The notes beneath the pieces were generated by a model. It did no database searches. It had not been told where the DNA came from and saw nothing but the letters and a program-made list of their open reading frames with translations. Position numbers and translations under genes: made by a program. From assembly GCA_021796135.1 (NCBI GenBank), contig JAJYOQ010000153.1, positions 1-8,775 of the forward strand: a DNA stretch of 8,775 nt. The letters run 5' to 3'. Origin of the DNA: Bacteroidota bacterium. Its GTDB lineage: Bacteria > Bacteroidota > Ignavibacteria > Ignavibacteriales > Ignavibacteriaceae. Below, piece after piece: positions 1-6,509 of the stretch (the stretch's first letter is position 1; each line of letters starts with the position of its first letter).

Positions 1-536
1 TCATCCAAGGATATTCTTCCTTCGAGAATATTTTTTTCCTTCAAAAGAACATCATTCGAATTAACAAAGTGCATAGCATTTTCTTTTTCATCAAAGCAGA
101 ATAAAAGCACATGTATTTTGTACGGCGGTTTCAAGTAATCCGTGTCAAGGACTGATGAAACAAGAATTTCAGATTTATCAATAACAATCGAGTACTTAAA
201 ACAATCAATACCCGGCGGGGTAATTATGTTTTTTGTAGTCAACCCATCAACAGATGTAAATTTCGCATTATGTTTTATTATCCTTTGATATGGATTAACG
301 CCTTTAATTTTTACAGATTTCCATGCACACTTCAATTCGGGGACAGAATTGATTAGTCTGGCAAATTTTACAGTGTACCCAAATTTAGTACGAGCATTAA
401 TCGCTTTTGTTGACCGGCTGTAATTTATTAATTCCGGTTTTTTATAGGTTACATACTTACCATATCTATACCGGGTAATTGTATCCCCTATCTTGCCAGA
501 GACTTGTTCAAAAACAGTATTTTTTCTTATAGCCAT
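1..536 (-). CDS. DUF6266-like protein of unknown function, N-terminal part (runs off left edge)
   Basis: An open frame runs from an ATG at 536 to the window edge with no stop, giving about 178 residues; the C-terminus lies outside the window. The protein starts MAIRKNTVFEQVSGKIGDTI, followed by a basic, Tyr-rich stretch (TRYRYGKYVTYKKP) and a STKAINARTKFG segment. The pattern of a short MA-x-K-N start, SGKIG, a basic K/R-Y segment and then an S-x-x-A-x-x-AR-x-KF segment resembles the N-terminus of Bacteroidota DUF6266-type proteins, whose function is unknown. The match is from memory. There is no signal peptide or membrane segment, so a cytoplasmic or phage/island-type protein is plausible. 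No clear Shine-Dalgarno sequence precedes the ATG. The gene is separated from its neighbours by a 386-base repeat-rich gap, so it is probably its own transcription unit. That a real gene is present is fairly sure; the family is moderately sure. Confidence 0.7.
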   Translation of the reverse strand, partial: MAIRKNTVFEQVSGKIGDTITRYRYGKYVTYKKPELINYSRSTKAINARTKFGYTVKFARLINSVPELKCAWKSVKIKGVNPYQRIIKHNAKFTSVDGLTTKNIITPPGIDCFKYSIVIDKSEILVSSVLDTDYLKPPYKIHVLLFCFDEKENAMHFVNSNDVLLKEKNILEGRISLD

Positions 537-588
537 AGATGATTAACGAAATTTCAGTCCGGTTTGGGACTTGGCGAATCGAGAGTAG

Positions 589-632
589 AGCGTAGGTGAA
601 GCGTAGTTGGAGCGTTTGTGAAGCGTTGCTGA
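589..632. repeat. 11-base tandem repeat, four imperfect units
   Basis: Four adjacent 11-base units read AGCGTAGGTGA, AGCGTAGTTGG, AGCGTTTGTGA and AGCGTTGCTGA (589-599, 600-610, 611-621, 622-632). The first five bases AGCGT are invariant and the next three are the most variable. Units 1 and 3, and to a lesser degree 2 and 4, resemble each other. A degraded further unit may precede 589. The array ends 53 bases upstream of the start codon of the DUF6266-like gene. The period is close to one DNA helical turn, which would place the invariant block on one face; a binding role is only inferred. Confidence 0.75.
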
Positions 633-693
633 ACCTTTAATGAGTATTAACATATGCATTGGTATTACTCACTTTTTTACAAAGGCAATTTAA

Positions 694-729
694 TCCGCCT
701 TCGTCCCGATGAATCGGGGCTTCGGCGGA
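694..729. repeat. GC-rich interrupted palindrome 1
   Basis: TCCGCC (694-699) pairs with GGCGGA (724-729). After a small 3x3 internal loop, an inner arm at 703-709 (GTCCCGA) pairs with 714-720 (TCGGGGC, one G-T wobble) around a four-base TGAA loop. This two-tier hairpin resembles the short GC-rich palindromes dispersed between genes in Ignavibacteria and Bacteroidota genomes (from memory). It is not followed by a T run, so it is not a typical rho-independent terminator. Confidence 0.7.
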
Positions 730-744
730 CGAGAAGGTGGGTAA

Positions 745-768
745 ATTCGCCGCCGCTTTGCGGCGAAT
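745..768. repeat. GC-rich palindrome 2, 9-base-pair perfect stem
   Basis: ATTCGCCGC (745-753) and GCGGCGAAT (760-768) form a perfect 9-base-pair stem with a six-base loop CGCTTT. It lies 15 bases after palindrome 1. On the plus strand it is followed by an AT-rich stretch ending in a T run (781-787), so a terminator for plus-strand transcription is conceivable, but no plus-strand gene precedes it. Confidence 0.7.
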
Positions 769-791
769 ATGATAAAATTTGTTTTTTGATA

Positions 792-844
792 CCTCGCTGC
801 CTCGCCTCGATCTAACGATCTAGTCGGAGCGGGTTGCGGCGAGG
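792..844. repeat. GC-rich palindrome 3 with nested short repeats
   Basis: CCTCGCTGC (792-800) pairs with GCGGCGAGG (836-844) through nine positions, one of them a G-T wobble. An inner arm starting CTCGC (801-805) can pair with the GAGCGGG region (829-833), and the apex carries two GATC copies (809-812 and 817-820) four bases apart. The arms and apex suggest a cruciform-capable element. Together with palindromes 1 and 2 it makes a compact block of three hairpins within about 150 bases. Confidence 0.6.
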
Positions 845-922
845 AAATTCATTCCGCCGGCAATTATTCCATGAACTTAAATACAGAATAAATTTTTTGG
901 GAACAATGTAATAAGAATTACA

Positions 923-1042
923 CTAATAGAGACTCAACGTTAAATTCATTTCGTTTCCTACAACGGGAACCATAGTAACGGCACTTATAATAATTATTAC
1001 TCCGGCAATCAAACCCAATTTTAGAATCATTGTTATCTTCAT
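923..1042 (-). CDS. 39-residue membrane peptide, possibly a truncated gene remnant
   Basis: An ATG at 1042 opens a 39-codon frame ending in TAG at 923. A purine-rich AAGGGAA (1051-1057) sits about ten bases upstream of the ATG and may act as the ribosome binding site. The product starts MKITMILKLGLIAGVIIIIS and has one strong hydrophobic segment (residues about 5-28), then a short polar tail NEMNLTLSLY. The start resembles the first helix of small polytopic membrane proteins such as the DUF4199 type (recalled, not verified), so it may be the N-terminal stump of a longer gene. The hairpin block begins about 80 bases past the stop. It lies 55 bases downstream of the DUF6326 gene on the same strand and is probably co-transcribed with it. 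A genuine small membrane peptide is the alternative. Confidence 0.5.
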   Translation of the reverse strand: MKITMILKLGLIAGVIIIISAVTMVPVVGNEMNLTLSLY

Positions 1043-1097
1043 TTAATTATTTCCCTTTATTATAAGCAGTAAGTTTTCAAATAATTTGTTTGTCTTT

Positions 1098-1496
1098 CTA
1101 TTCTATCAACTTCAGCGAATACCTGATAATTGCCAGCATACTTATAACTTCTATTGATGCAAAGAATATATAAGAAGCACTAAGAGTTCCGCCTCCAATG
1201 ATCCACAAAATTGTGATTACACTTGCGACAATATTTGCCCAACGGTTTTTCTTTGGTTTAAGTATTCTTGATAGAAAAATCATTGCAATCGGAATCTCAA
1301 TCAGTATTGAAAATACCAACAGCAATTCTTGTGAAGGTTTCATCGTCATCATTTGTTCTATTGTGCCGGGATTCAGTAATCCAATTATATCCGCAAAAAC
1401 CATATTAAACATTACTATAATCCATAGTGTTGATATACTTGTTCGTATATCTGAGGTCGCTGAAAGTTTTTCGTTTGTTTCCATCTTTAGTTCCAT
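1098..1496 (-). CDS. DUF6326-family small integral membrane protein
   Basis: The 132-residue product has four predicted membrane helices, at about residues 22-41, 57-79, 86-105 and 108-128. The first helix region (TSISTLWIIVMFNMVFADII), the Pro-Gly turn near residue 43 and the basic PKKNRWANI loop before helix 3 match the layout I recall for DUF6326 proteins, which are of unknown function. The length is typical of that family. Two starts are possible: the ATG at 1496 has no obvious ribosome binding site, whereas an in-frame ATG at 1484 (Met5) has a GGA seven bases upstream, so the true protein may be four residues shorter. It follows the NAD(P)H-binding gene by 35 bases, which supports joint transcription. 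Confidence 0.8.
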   Translation of the reverse strand: MELKMETNEKLSATSDIRTSISTLWIIVMFNMVFADIIGLLNPGTIEQMMTMKPSQELLLVFSILIEIPIAMIFLSRILKPKKNRWANIVASVITILWIIGGGTLSASYIFFASIEVISMLAIIRYSLKLIE

Positions 1497-1531
1497 CTTA
1501 AATATTATTTTTTATGAACTTATCTTACAGT

Positions 1532-2260
1532 TTACTTAACTGAATTAGAATTATAAATCACCGGCATTTTATATTTCCACTTTTTCCACAATTCTTCGTT
1601 TAGTAACAACTCGGTCATAAAATGAGCGACATTAATTCTACTTGTTTTACCGGCATTGAAAACGGGACTTTGTTTTGGTGACTCAAAGATTTCGTATTCA
1701 CTTTCCTTCTCTTCATTTATTAAAGTATCCGGTCTTACCGCTGTCCATTCTATTCTGGAACTATTTTCTCCAACTGTGTTTGAAAGATAATTTGCAGCTT
1801 TTTCATTATCCCTTTGCGGAGGTAATAAGTAACGTAAAAGTGCAAGTACAATCCTATCTTTTAAGGGATAGTCCTCATTAGTTATTCTATTCCTATTTGC
1901 CGTTGTATTCATGAGGATTACTTTAACTTTATTCTTTTCACTTCCTTCGATTGCTTCGCAAATATTTCTTAAGCAACTTGTAACAAGCAATCTCGGTTTT
2001 CCAAACATTCCCTTGAATGTAATATTATGTCCGAGACAAGAAATAACTGCGTCATAATCACCAAGCAATGCCATCATTTTACTTCCTTCATATTCGGAAA
2101 TATTTCCTACTAAACACTCCAACAGTCCATTCATGATGAATTTTTCAATTTCATCGTTAATCTGCCGCACAACTATTTTTACTTTTACATTTCTCTTAAT
2201 CAGCTGTTGAACAACTAAACTTCCGGTTGCACCGGTAGCGCCTAGAACTAAAACCTTCAT
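1532..2260 (-). CDS. NAD(P)H-binding atypical short-chain dehydrogenase-like protein
   Basis: The 242-residue product begins MKVLVLGATGATG, a Rossmann dinucleotide-binding loop of the GxxGxxG type (residues 7-13), followed by a strand and a basic patch (KVKIVVRQ) that often selects NADP. Later hallmarks are ISCLGH (73-78) at the end of the fourth strand and WTAVRPDTLINE (172-183), the usual W-T-x-x-R-P segment of NAD(P)H-binding (PF13460/NmrA-like) proteins, then SRINVAHFM (208-216). Such proteins are cytosolic and act as reductases, epimerases or redox sensors; the substrate cannot be told from the sequence. Length is normal for the family. GAGGG at 2268-2272, seven bases before the ATG, supports this start. 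The gene leads a likely operon with the DUF6326 gene and the 39-residue ORF. The family call is sure; the function is open. Confidence 0.88.
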   Translation of the reverse strand: MKVLVLGATGATGSLVVQQLIKRNVKVKIVVRQINDEIEKFIMNGLLECLVGNISEYEGSKMMALLGDYDAVISCLGHNITFKGMFGKPRLLVTSCLRNICEAIEGSEKNKVKVILMNTTANRNRITNEDYPLKDRIVLALLRYLLPPQRDNEKAANYLSNTVGENSSRIEWTAVRPDTLINEEKESEYEIFESPKQSPVFNAGKTSRINVAHFMTELLLNEELWKKWKYKMPVIYNSNSVK

Positions 2261-2292
2261 AAATTTTCCCTCAACAATTTTCTTTAATATGT

Positions 2293-2322
2293 TTAACGGT
2301 ATTGCCGGTACAGCGCTGTTAA
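2293..2322. repeat. Short inverted repeat in the gap before the NAD(P)H-binding gene
   Basis: TTAAC (2293-2297) and GTTAA (2318-2322) face each other across 20 bases, and the perfect palindrome ACAGCGCTGT occupies 2310-2319. The element sits 16 bases beyond the S41 stop codon and about 33 bases before the start of the NAD(P)H-binding gene. It could be an operator or a transcript-end structure. There is no T run on the minus strand after it. Confidence 0.4.
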
Positions 2323-2337
2323 TACGATTCTTTTCAT

Positions 2338-3756
2338 CTATTTATTCTCCAAATAATTCATCGCAAACTGAATCCAGTCTTTAACTGATTTATCTAAATA
2401 GATATCGGGTTGAATGCCGATATTGTCAATTGGGTAATCGGGAAGTCTCATTGACCTCCATGTCGGCATCATTACTTTGTAATTTTTACATCCAAAATTG
2501 AAAAAGCTGGCACTTCCGTAATCCAAAGCACCATAAGTTGGAGTGCCAATTATTTTTACTTTTTTGCTCTGCTTAGCATCAAATACAAAAGCTTCTCCTG
2601 AACTAGCAGTTCTGTTGTTCGCAAGAATTACAACATGCTTTGGGCTATGTTCTGCAAGTTTTACTTTGGTTATATATACATCTGTCGAATCAGTATTAAC
2701 AAATTCTCCTTTTTTTTCATTAAAAGTTTTTATCCATTTAGCAGCTTTACTTTTACCAGCCTCATCATCATACCAATTGGGAATTTCATCAATCAGGGTT
2801 TGAGTAACAAGAAATTCCATTCCAACTCCCCGAATACTATTTGTAAGGATGTATGAGAAGAGATCTTCATAAGCCTCATATACACCTCCTAAATTATTTC
2901 TTACGTCAACAATTAAATTTTCACAGTTTTCGATGGACTCTTTATTTTCTATGAATAATTTCTTTATACGTTCAACATAATTGTGCTCGAAACTGGAAAG
3001 GCCAAGTAAACACGTTTTTTCAGATAACTTTTTGAAATAACATCCTTCTATTTCATTTTTTCTTGAATTGTACTCATCTTCTGATAGGTCTGGCTTAGGC
3101 AGCTCTTTTATGTATTTAGAATAATTGAAATATAAAATCCATCCATCAACTAACTCATATGTTTCTTCAGACAAAGAGTGATCTCTCAAATAGTAATTCG
3201 CTTTTCCATTCTTAAATAACTTGAATTTAATTTCATTAGCTTTCCAATAAGCAGTATCTGCCTCAATAATAAATCCTAGATATTCGTTGTTCGATTTAAC
3301 TATGCCAACTTTATAGCTGCCCGATCTCCAAACCCCTTCTAATGGGTCTGAAGTTACTTGCATGATCTTTTGAAAATCTTTTTCACTTATAGCTACTTTC
3401 TTATCAGTGCCTTTGTTTTTTTGAATGTTTTGTCCATCATCAAATTGGTATATGCTAATATGTCCATCCTTAAAGAGGTTTTTATAGCTTCTCAATAATT
3501 CGATGCATTCGGAGTCTTTTACATCCTGCGCTTTTATTATTAGATTCTCTTTAAAATTATTATACACGAGCTTATCTTTTGTTTTATCCTTAAACCCGGG
3601 ATATTCAGTTTCCACCTTTTGAATTAGCTGTTTTAGAGCTTGCTCGCAATTGCAGTTTTCTTGTCCGTAGCATAATGACGCTAATACAAACGGAATAAAT
3701 AAAACAACTACATATTTCGATTTAACAAAACATGATTTGAAAATATTTTTTATCAT
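2338..3756 (-). CDS. Exported S41-family serine peptidase (lacks the CTP-type lysine)
   Basis: The 472-residue product has a basic N-terminus, a hydrophobic core (about 15-30) and a likely signal cleavage near YGQ (30-32), so it should act in the periplasm or outside. A Cys-rich start (CNC, 35-37) leads into a helical region ending in KDGHISI (97-102, with H99). A beta-rich insert covers about 120-215, and the catalytic half contains LIVDVRNNLGG (281-291), NRTASSGEAF (381-390) and IGTPTYGALDY (403-413). S385 is the expected nucleophile. In C-terminal processing peptidases a lysine lies 25 residues after the serine, in the G-K-G of PTFGKG. Here that position is A410. H99 in the DGH motif suggests a tricorn/S41B-like Ser-His arrangement instead; this is inferred. 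The C-terminal IGIQPDIYL motif is typical of S41. AGGAAG (3765-3770) eight bases upstream supports the start. Confidence 0.88.
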   Translation of the reverse strand: MIKNIFKSCFVKSKYVVVLFIPFVLASLCYGQENCNCEQALKQLIQKVETEYPGFKDKTKDKLVYNNFKENLIIKAQDVKDSECIELLRSYKNLFKDGHISIYQFDDGQNIQKNKGTDKKVAISEKDFQKIMQVTSDPLEGVWRSGSYKVGIVKSNNEYLGFIIEADTAYWKANEIKFKLFKNGKANYYLRDHSLSEETYELVDGWILYFNYSKYIKELPKPDLSEDEYNSRKNEIEGCYFKKLSEKTCLLGLSSFEHNYVERIKKLFIENKESIENCENLIVDVRNNLGGVYEAYEDLFSYILTNSIRGVGMEFLVTQTLIDEIPNWYDDEAGKSKAAKWIKTFNEKKGEFVNTDSTDVYITKVKLAEHSPKHVVILANNRTASSGEAFVFDAKQSKKVKIIGTPTYGALDYGSASFFNFGCKNYKVMMPTWRSMRLPDYPIDNIGIQPDIYLDKSVKDWIQFAMNYLENK

Positions 3757-3780
3757 AACAGTTACTTCCTATCATAAACG

Positions 3781-3870
3781 TTAATGTTGGAACTAAAATC
3801 CTATCCTCATGCTTATCCAATGTTAGCATCTGACAGTTATTTAATTTTTTCAAACTTTAATTCTCTTTGT
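3781..3870. repeat. Copy A of a 90-base imperfect direct repeat
   Basis: Aligned without gaps to 5521-5610 at an offset of exactly 1740 bases, 67 of 90 positions match by hand count. The right-hand 30 bases match at 28 of 30, while the other 60 match at 39 of 60. Similarity falls away beyond about 3875 and below about 3781. The copy lies between the DUF4932 gene and the S41 gene and includes the vestigial coding tail at 3837-3875. Confidence 0.85.
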
Positions 3871-3875
3871 AAATT
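3837..3875 (-). pseudogene. C-terminal remnant of a lost paralogue of gene 5577-6407
   Basis: Read on the minus strand, these bases encode NLQRELKFEKIK followed by TAA. This is identical in protein to the last 12 residues of the gene at 5577-6407. Three bases differ and all three are silent (AAC/AAT for Asn, CTA/TTA for Leu, AAG/AAA for Lys). No related coding sequence continues upstream. The frame meets a TGA a few codons earlier, and the preceding bases belong to the end of the DUF4932 gene, which is in another frame. Silent-only divergence suggests the tail was under protein-level selection until the rest of the gene was lost or replaced. Twelve codons is a small sample. Confidence 0.7.
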
Positions 3876-3886
3876 ATCAGTTTTAG

Positions 3887-5506
3887 TCAATCACACATCC
3901 AAATATTCATAGAATTTTTGTATTTCCCTTTTTTTACTGTTTTGTAATTTTTAGCGATTGTATAATTAATGCCTGGCATTATAGTATTTATGTTTATTAT
4001 ATCCTGAGTTTTTTGAGCAGTATAAATTGACATGTGCCTATTTTCGTTTTGAGGATTGACCCACGATATTAACATCTGAAAATTATCACCTATATATTCC
4101 TTATCAGCTACTATTTTGTTGGAGCCAATCAATACAGGAATTTGCTCAATATATTTTTTTAAGAACAAATTGCTATTAGGTGTTCCAAAAACAACAATAT
4201 CATAATTTGAAACATCCACCTTTAATGCTTCTTTATCTGAAATCAATTTGGAATCAGGAAAAAATTGTTGTTTATAATCATTTATAAAACTTAATAGTTG
4301 CTGCTGTTTTGTAGAATCACTTTCTTCGGTTGGTGTAATAATTAAAAGTTTTTCTGCATCAACATTGCCGAACTCAGGCATATTGGAAATATTAGGTTTT
4401 CTAAAGCTGGCTACTGTATTTTGATAATCAGAAATATCCTCAGGTTTTATTTTTGTAAAAATTGAGAGCAGTTCAGAAAAAAAATCATTGAAATTCTTGT
4501 ATCGTTCTCTATTTTGTTCATATTCCTTCAATTTGGCAATCAACGGGATTACATAAATAAATCGACGCCCAACTTCATTTCTGTATTCAATTAGGTTTGA
4601 AGATTCCTCACCATATTTTTTTGCTGCCAGACGACATGCTACAGCCCGCACTATATGCTCTTTCACTGTTGTTTCCCAGTCCGAATAAGCTTGGCTATTC
4701 ATTGCTTGTTTTATAGTATCAAATAATGCTGATGACTTGTTAATAGTTTCGATTTGTTTTTCAACCAAAGGGTTTACAAATGAATGACTGAATTCATGAC
4801 AAATCAAGTTATTAAATACCCTATTTGCTGAGAAAACAGGAATATCACCTATATTTGATTCTGGTTCTATAATGCAATAAATATCCATTCCAGAGGCACT
4901 TTTAATTCTTGGGCCGAAATTCCCGCTGCCTAATAAATTTAAAATGACTGTATATGAGTTCTGCTTTGACCCAAAATAATTTTCTATCCTTTCCTTTTCT
5001 TTAAAATCCCTAAAATTAAATTGTATTGTAGCAAGTAGTAAATTATAAAAATCCTTATGGTCAGAATAAAACTCATCGAACTTACATTCGTTTCTAAATT
5101 TTTTGAACAGGTTCCTTAGGCTATCGGCATACATCTTATTGAATACGTCTTGAGGCTCTGCTTTGTAATTTAATTCGTCATCTAAACATGCCATAAAAAA
5201 AATAGGAGCGTCTATTGAACGAAAACTTTTTCTAAACAAACCTTCGAAATTAACAACTGCCGGATGTTTTCTATATTTTGCAAAATATGTTTCAACATCA
5301 TTTTTATAACTATAATCCAATCCGTTTAAATAGGGATAATCTGCAAGGTAGGCAATAACATTAAACAATTCGATTCTTTTATCGATACAAAATGTAATGC
5401 CATTAATGTCAGTTTTGTAATCATTATTTATTGCATTATTTGTTATCGCATAAAAATTGGACAAACTGAAAATAAAAATGGTCAATAAAAATAATTTTGT
5501 TTTCAT
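3887..5506 (-). CDS. Exported DUF4932-type putative zinc metallopeptidase with a C-terminal alpha/beta domain
   Basis: The 539-residue product begins with a signal peptide (MKTKLFLLTIFIFSLSNFYA). The ITFCIDKRIELFNVIAYLAD start (37-56) and the HPAV motif (81-84) match the N-terminal pattern of DUF4932 proteins, a family of unknown function. The zinc-peptidase motif HEFSH lies at 237-241, and E283 in KEHIVRAVAC (282-291) is a fair candidate for the third ligand, giving a gluzincin-like site. From about residue 385 a second domain follows: LLIITPT, YDIVVFGTPNSN (435-446), a WVNPQN segment (482-487) and YTAQKTQDIININTI (495-509). This resembles a Rossmann-like C-terminal module seen fused to exported hydrolases (from memory). 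The ribosome binding site is weak (GTGAG about 11 bases upstream). The whole gene is bracketed by the 90-base direct repeats. Substrate unknown. Confidence 0.82.
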   Translation of the reverse strand: MKTKLFLLTIFIFSLSNFYAITNNAINNDYKTDINGITFCIDKRIELFNVIAYLADYPYLNGLDYSYKNDVETYFAKYRKHPAVVNFEGLFRKSFRSIDAPIFFMACLDDELNYKAEPQDVFNKMYADSLRNLFKKFRNECKFDEFYSDHKDFYNLLLATIQFNFRDFKEKERIENYFGSKQNSYTVILNLLGSGNFGPRIKSASGMDIYCIIEPESNIGDIPVFSANRVFNNLICHEFSHSFVNPLVEKQIETINKSSALFDTIKQAMNSQAYSDWETTVKEHIVRAVACRLAAKKYGEESSNLIEYRNEVGRRFIYVIPLIAKLKEYEQNRERYKNFNDFFSELLSIFTKIKPEDISDYQNTVASFRKPNISNMPEFGNVDAEKLLIITPTEESDSTKQQQLLSFINDYKQQFFPDSKLISDKEALKVDVSNYDIVVFGTPNSNLFLKKYIEQIPVLIGSNKIVADKEYIGDNFQMLISWVNPQNENRHMSIYTAQKTQDIININTIMPGINYTIAKNYKTVKKGKYKNSMNIWMCD

Positions 5507-5520
5507 AATTTAAAACTCAC

Positions 5521-5610
5521 TAAAAGTTGCTGAATAAACCCTATTCCCAAACCTAACTAATGTTAGCGCCTTCCTGTTATTTAATCTTTTCAAACTTTAG
5601 TTCTCTTTGT
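5521..5610. repeat. Copy B of the 90-base imperfect direct repeat
   Basis: This copy spans the last 11 sense codons and stop of gene 5577-6407 and most of the gap before the DUF4932 gene. It matches 3781-3870 without gaps (67 of 90 positions). Within it, CTAAC and GTTAG (5553-5566 region) form a small hairpin around a four-base loop that copy A lacks in perfect form. The two copies enclose a 1740-base unit consisting of one repeat plus the DUF4932 gene. Confidence 0.85.
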
Positions 5611-6407
5611 AAGTTAATCCGTTGTTCATAATTATTTGCCTTTAAGTTCATTTTGAATATCAAATCTTCACTCATTGTCGCGTATTCAATTTGCTTATCG
5701 TTAAGAGAAATCCAAATATCACCCCAGAAGCAAGAACGTCCATTTAATTTCATCACATCAGTATCGGCATCAATTGTATTATATAGCGCTTGAAAATGAA
5801 TCAAAGCGCAAATCTCATTATCAATTTTAGAAATACCAGTCCAGGTAATGTTTAGGTCTCTTGTGTTAAAATTGACATACTTATCAAACTGTGCTTTATG
5901 ATTGCGGAAAAAGTCGGGGTAAAAAGGGGTATCCAATTTTAGACTATCGAAGTACATCAATCCATATACTTCAAATGCAACTTGGTCTTGAACAAACCAA
6001 CGAATTAAGTCAATGCGTGCTTGCGGAAAATCTTTATAAAAATCCGGCTTTGTGAAATTGTCACCATCAATTTTATATTTCAACCCATCTAATTCCTTCA
6101 ACTTCTGTTCATTCTTGACGCTACTTCCAACTTCACTCAATGTAACATTTGAAAGTTTAATTGAATCATTTTCGAATGCTTTGGTAAGTTCGCCAGTCGC
6201 AATACTATGGTTTATAAGGTTACCGTCAATATCTCTGTTTGTCCAATCGATCGTTAATTTATAGTGCATGGGTTTGTTAGTATCCGTTTTCAAACCTTGT
6301 GGTAAATTATCAAGATACTTTTCGATTTTAGTTGATTGTGCAAATGAATCAACTGTAAAAATCAATCCCATAAGTGAAAGCGCAGAAATAATAATGTTCT
6401 TTTTCAT
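5577..6407 (-). CDS. Exported protein of unknown function
   Basis: The 276-residue product has a clear signal peptide with cleavage expected after DSFA (20-23), leaving a mature protein starting at Gln24. I recognise no catalytic motif. The mature part alternates beta-type segments (HYKLTIDWTNRD, LNITWTGISKID) with a Trp/Tyr/Phe-rich middle (RWFVQDQVAFEVYGLMYFD, about 140-158) and ends in a charged tail, NLQRELKFEKIK. The GDIWISLNDKQIEYATMSEDL segment near 230-250 recalls lipid-binding or outer-membrane-associated Bacteroidota proteins, but this is only an impression. AGGA (6415-6418) seven bases upstream supports the start. Its 3' end and downstream gap recur after the DUF4932 gene (3781-3875), which shows the family was once duplicated here. 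It lies 102 bases from the upstream HEFGH membrane protein gene. Confidence 0.8.
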   Translation of the reverse strand: MKKNIIISALSLMGLIFTVDSFAQSTKIEKYLDNLPQGLKTDTNKPMHYKLTIDWTNRDIDGNLINHSIATGELTKAFENDSIKLSNVTLSEVGSSVKNEQKLKELDGLKYKIDGDNFTKPDFYKDFPQARIDLIRWFVQDQVAFEVYGLMYFDSLKLDTPFYPDFFRNHKAQFDKYVNFNTRDLNITWTGISKIDNEICALIHFQALYNTIDADTDVMKLNGRSCFWGDIWISLNDKQIEYATMSEDLIFKMNLKANNYEQRINLQRELKFEKIK

Positions 6408-6509
6408 TGTTTTATCCTATTCAATTGATTACATAATTTTCTAATTAGCTTGTCGTTTACGTATGTATTTTATCCGCCGTCATTAAGTGTCTGTTACTAA
6501 TAATTTAAT

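Larger units (their letters stand above)
537..922. other. 386-base non-coding stretch rich in repeats
   Basis: No convincing gene is present on either strand. The stretch holds, from left to right: a four-unit 11-base tandem repeat (589-632); a weak 6-base inverted pair TGAGTA/TACTCA (641-646 and 666-671); three successive GC-rich hairpins (694-729, 745-768, 792-844); and an AT-rich tail that follows the stop of the 39-residue ORF. The GC-rich hairpin block contrasts sharply with its AT-rich surroundings. The promoter of the leftmost gene should lie here, but I cannot place it. Confidence 0.75.

Noticed and set aside
589..844. CRISPR array
   Set aside because: The tandem units are contiguous 11-mers without spacers, and the hairpins differ in sequence; there is no repeat-spacer pattern and no cas gene.
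1198..1539. Plus-strand open frame of 113 codons opposite the DUF6326 gene
   Set aside because: It is the antisense shadow of a well-supported gene, and its translation has no family signature.
2310..2336. Short ORF of 14 codons just after the S41 stop
   Set aside because: It has no ribosome binding site and is too short to distinguish from chance.
3757..3886. Integron attC site in the gap between the DUF4932 and S41 genes, suggested by GCTAAC/GTTA-like cores and an 11-position stem (with G-T pairs) between 3781-3791 and 3818-3828
   Set aside because: No properly spaced RYYYAAC and GTTRRRY core pair is present, the span is too short, and the same structure is not preserved in copy B. A covariance-model search would decide it.
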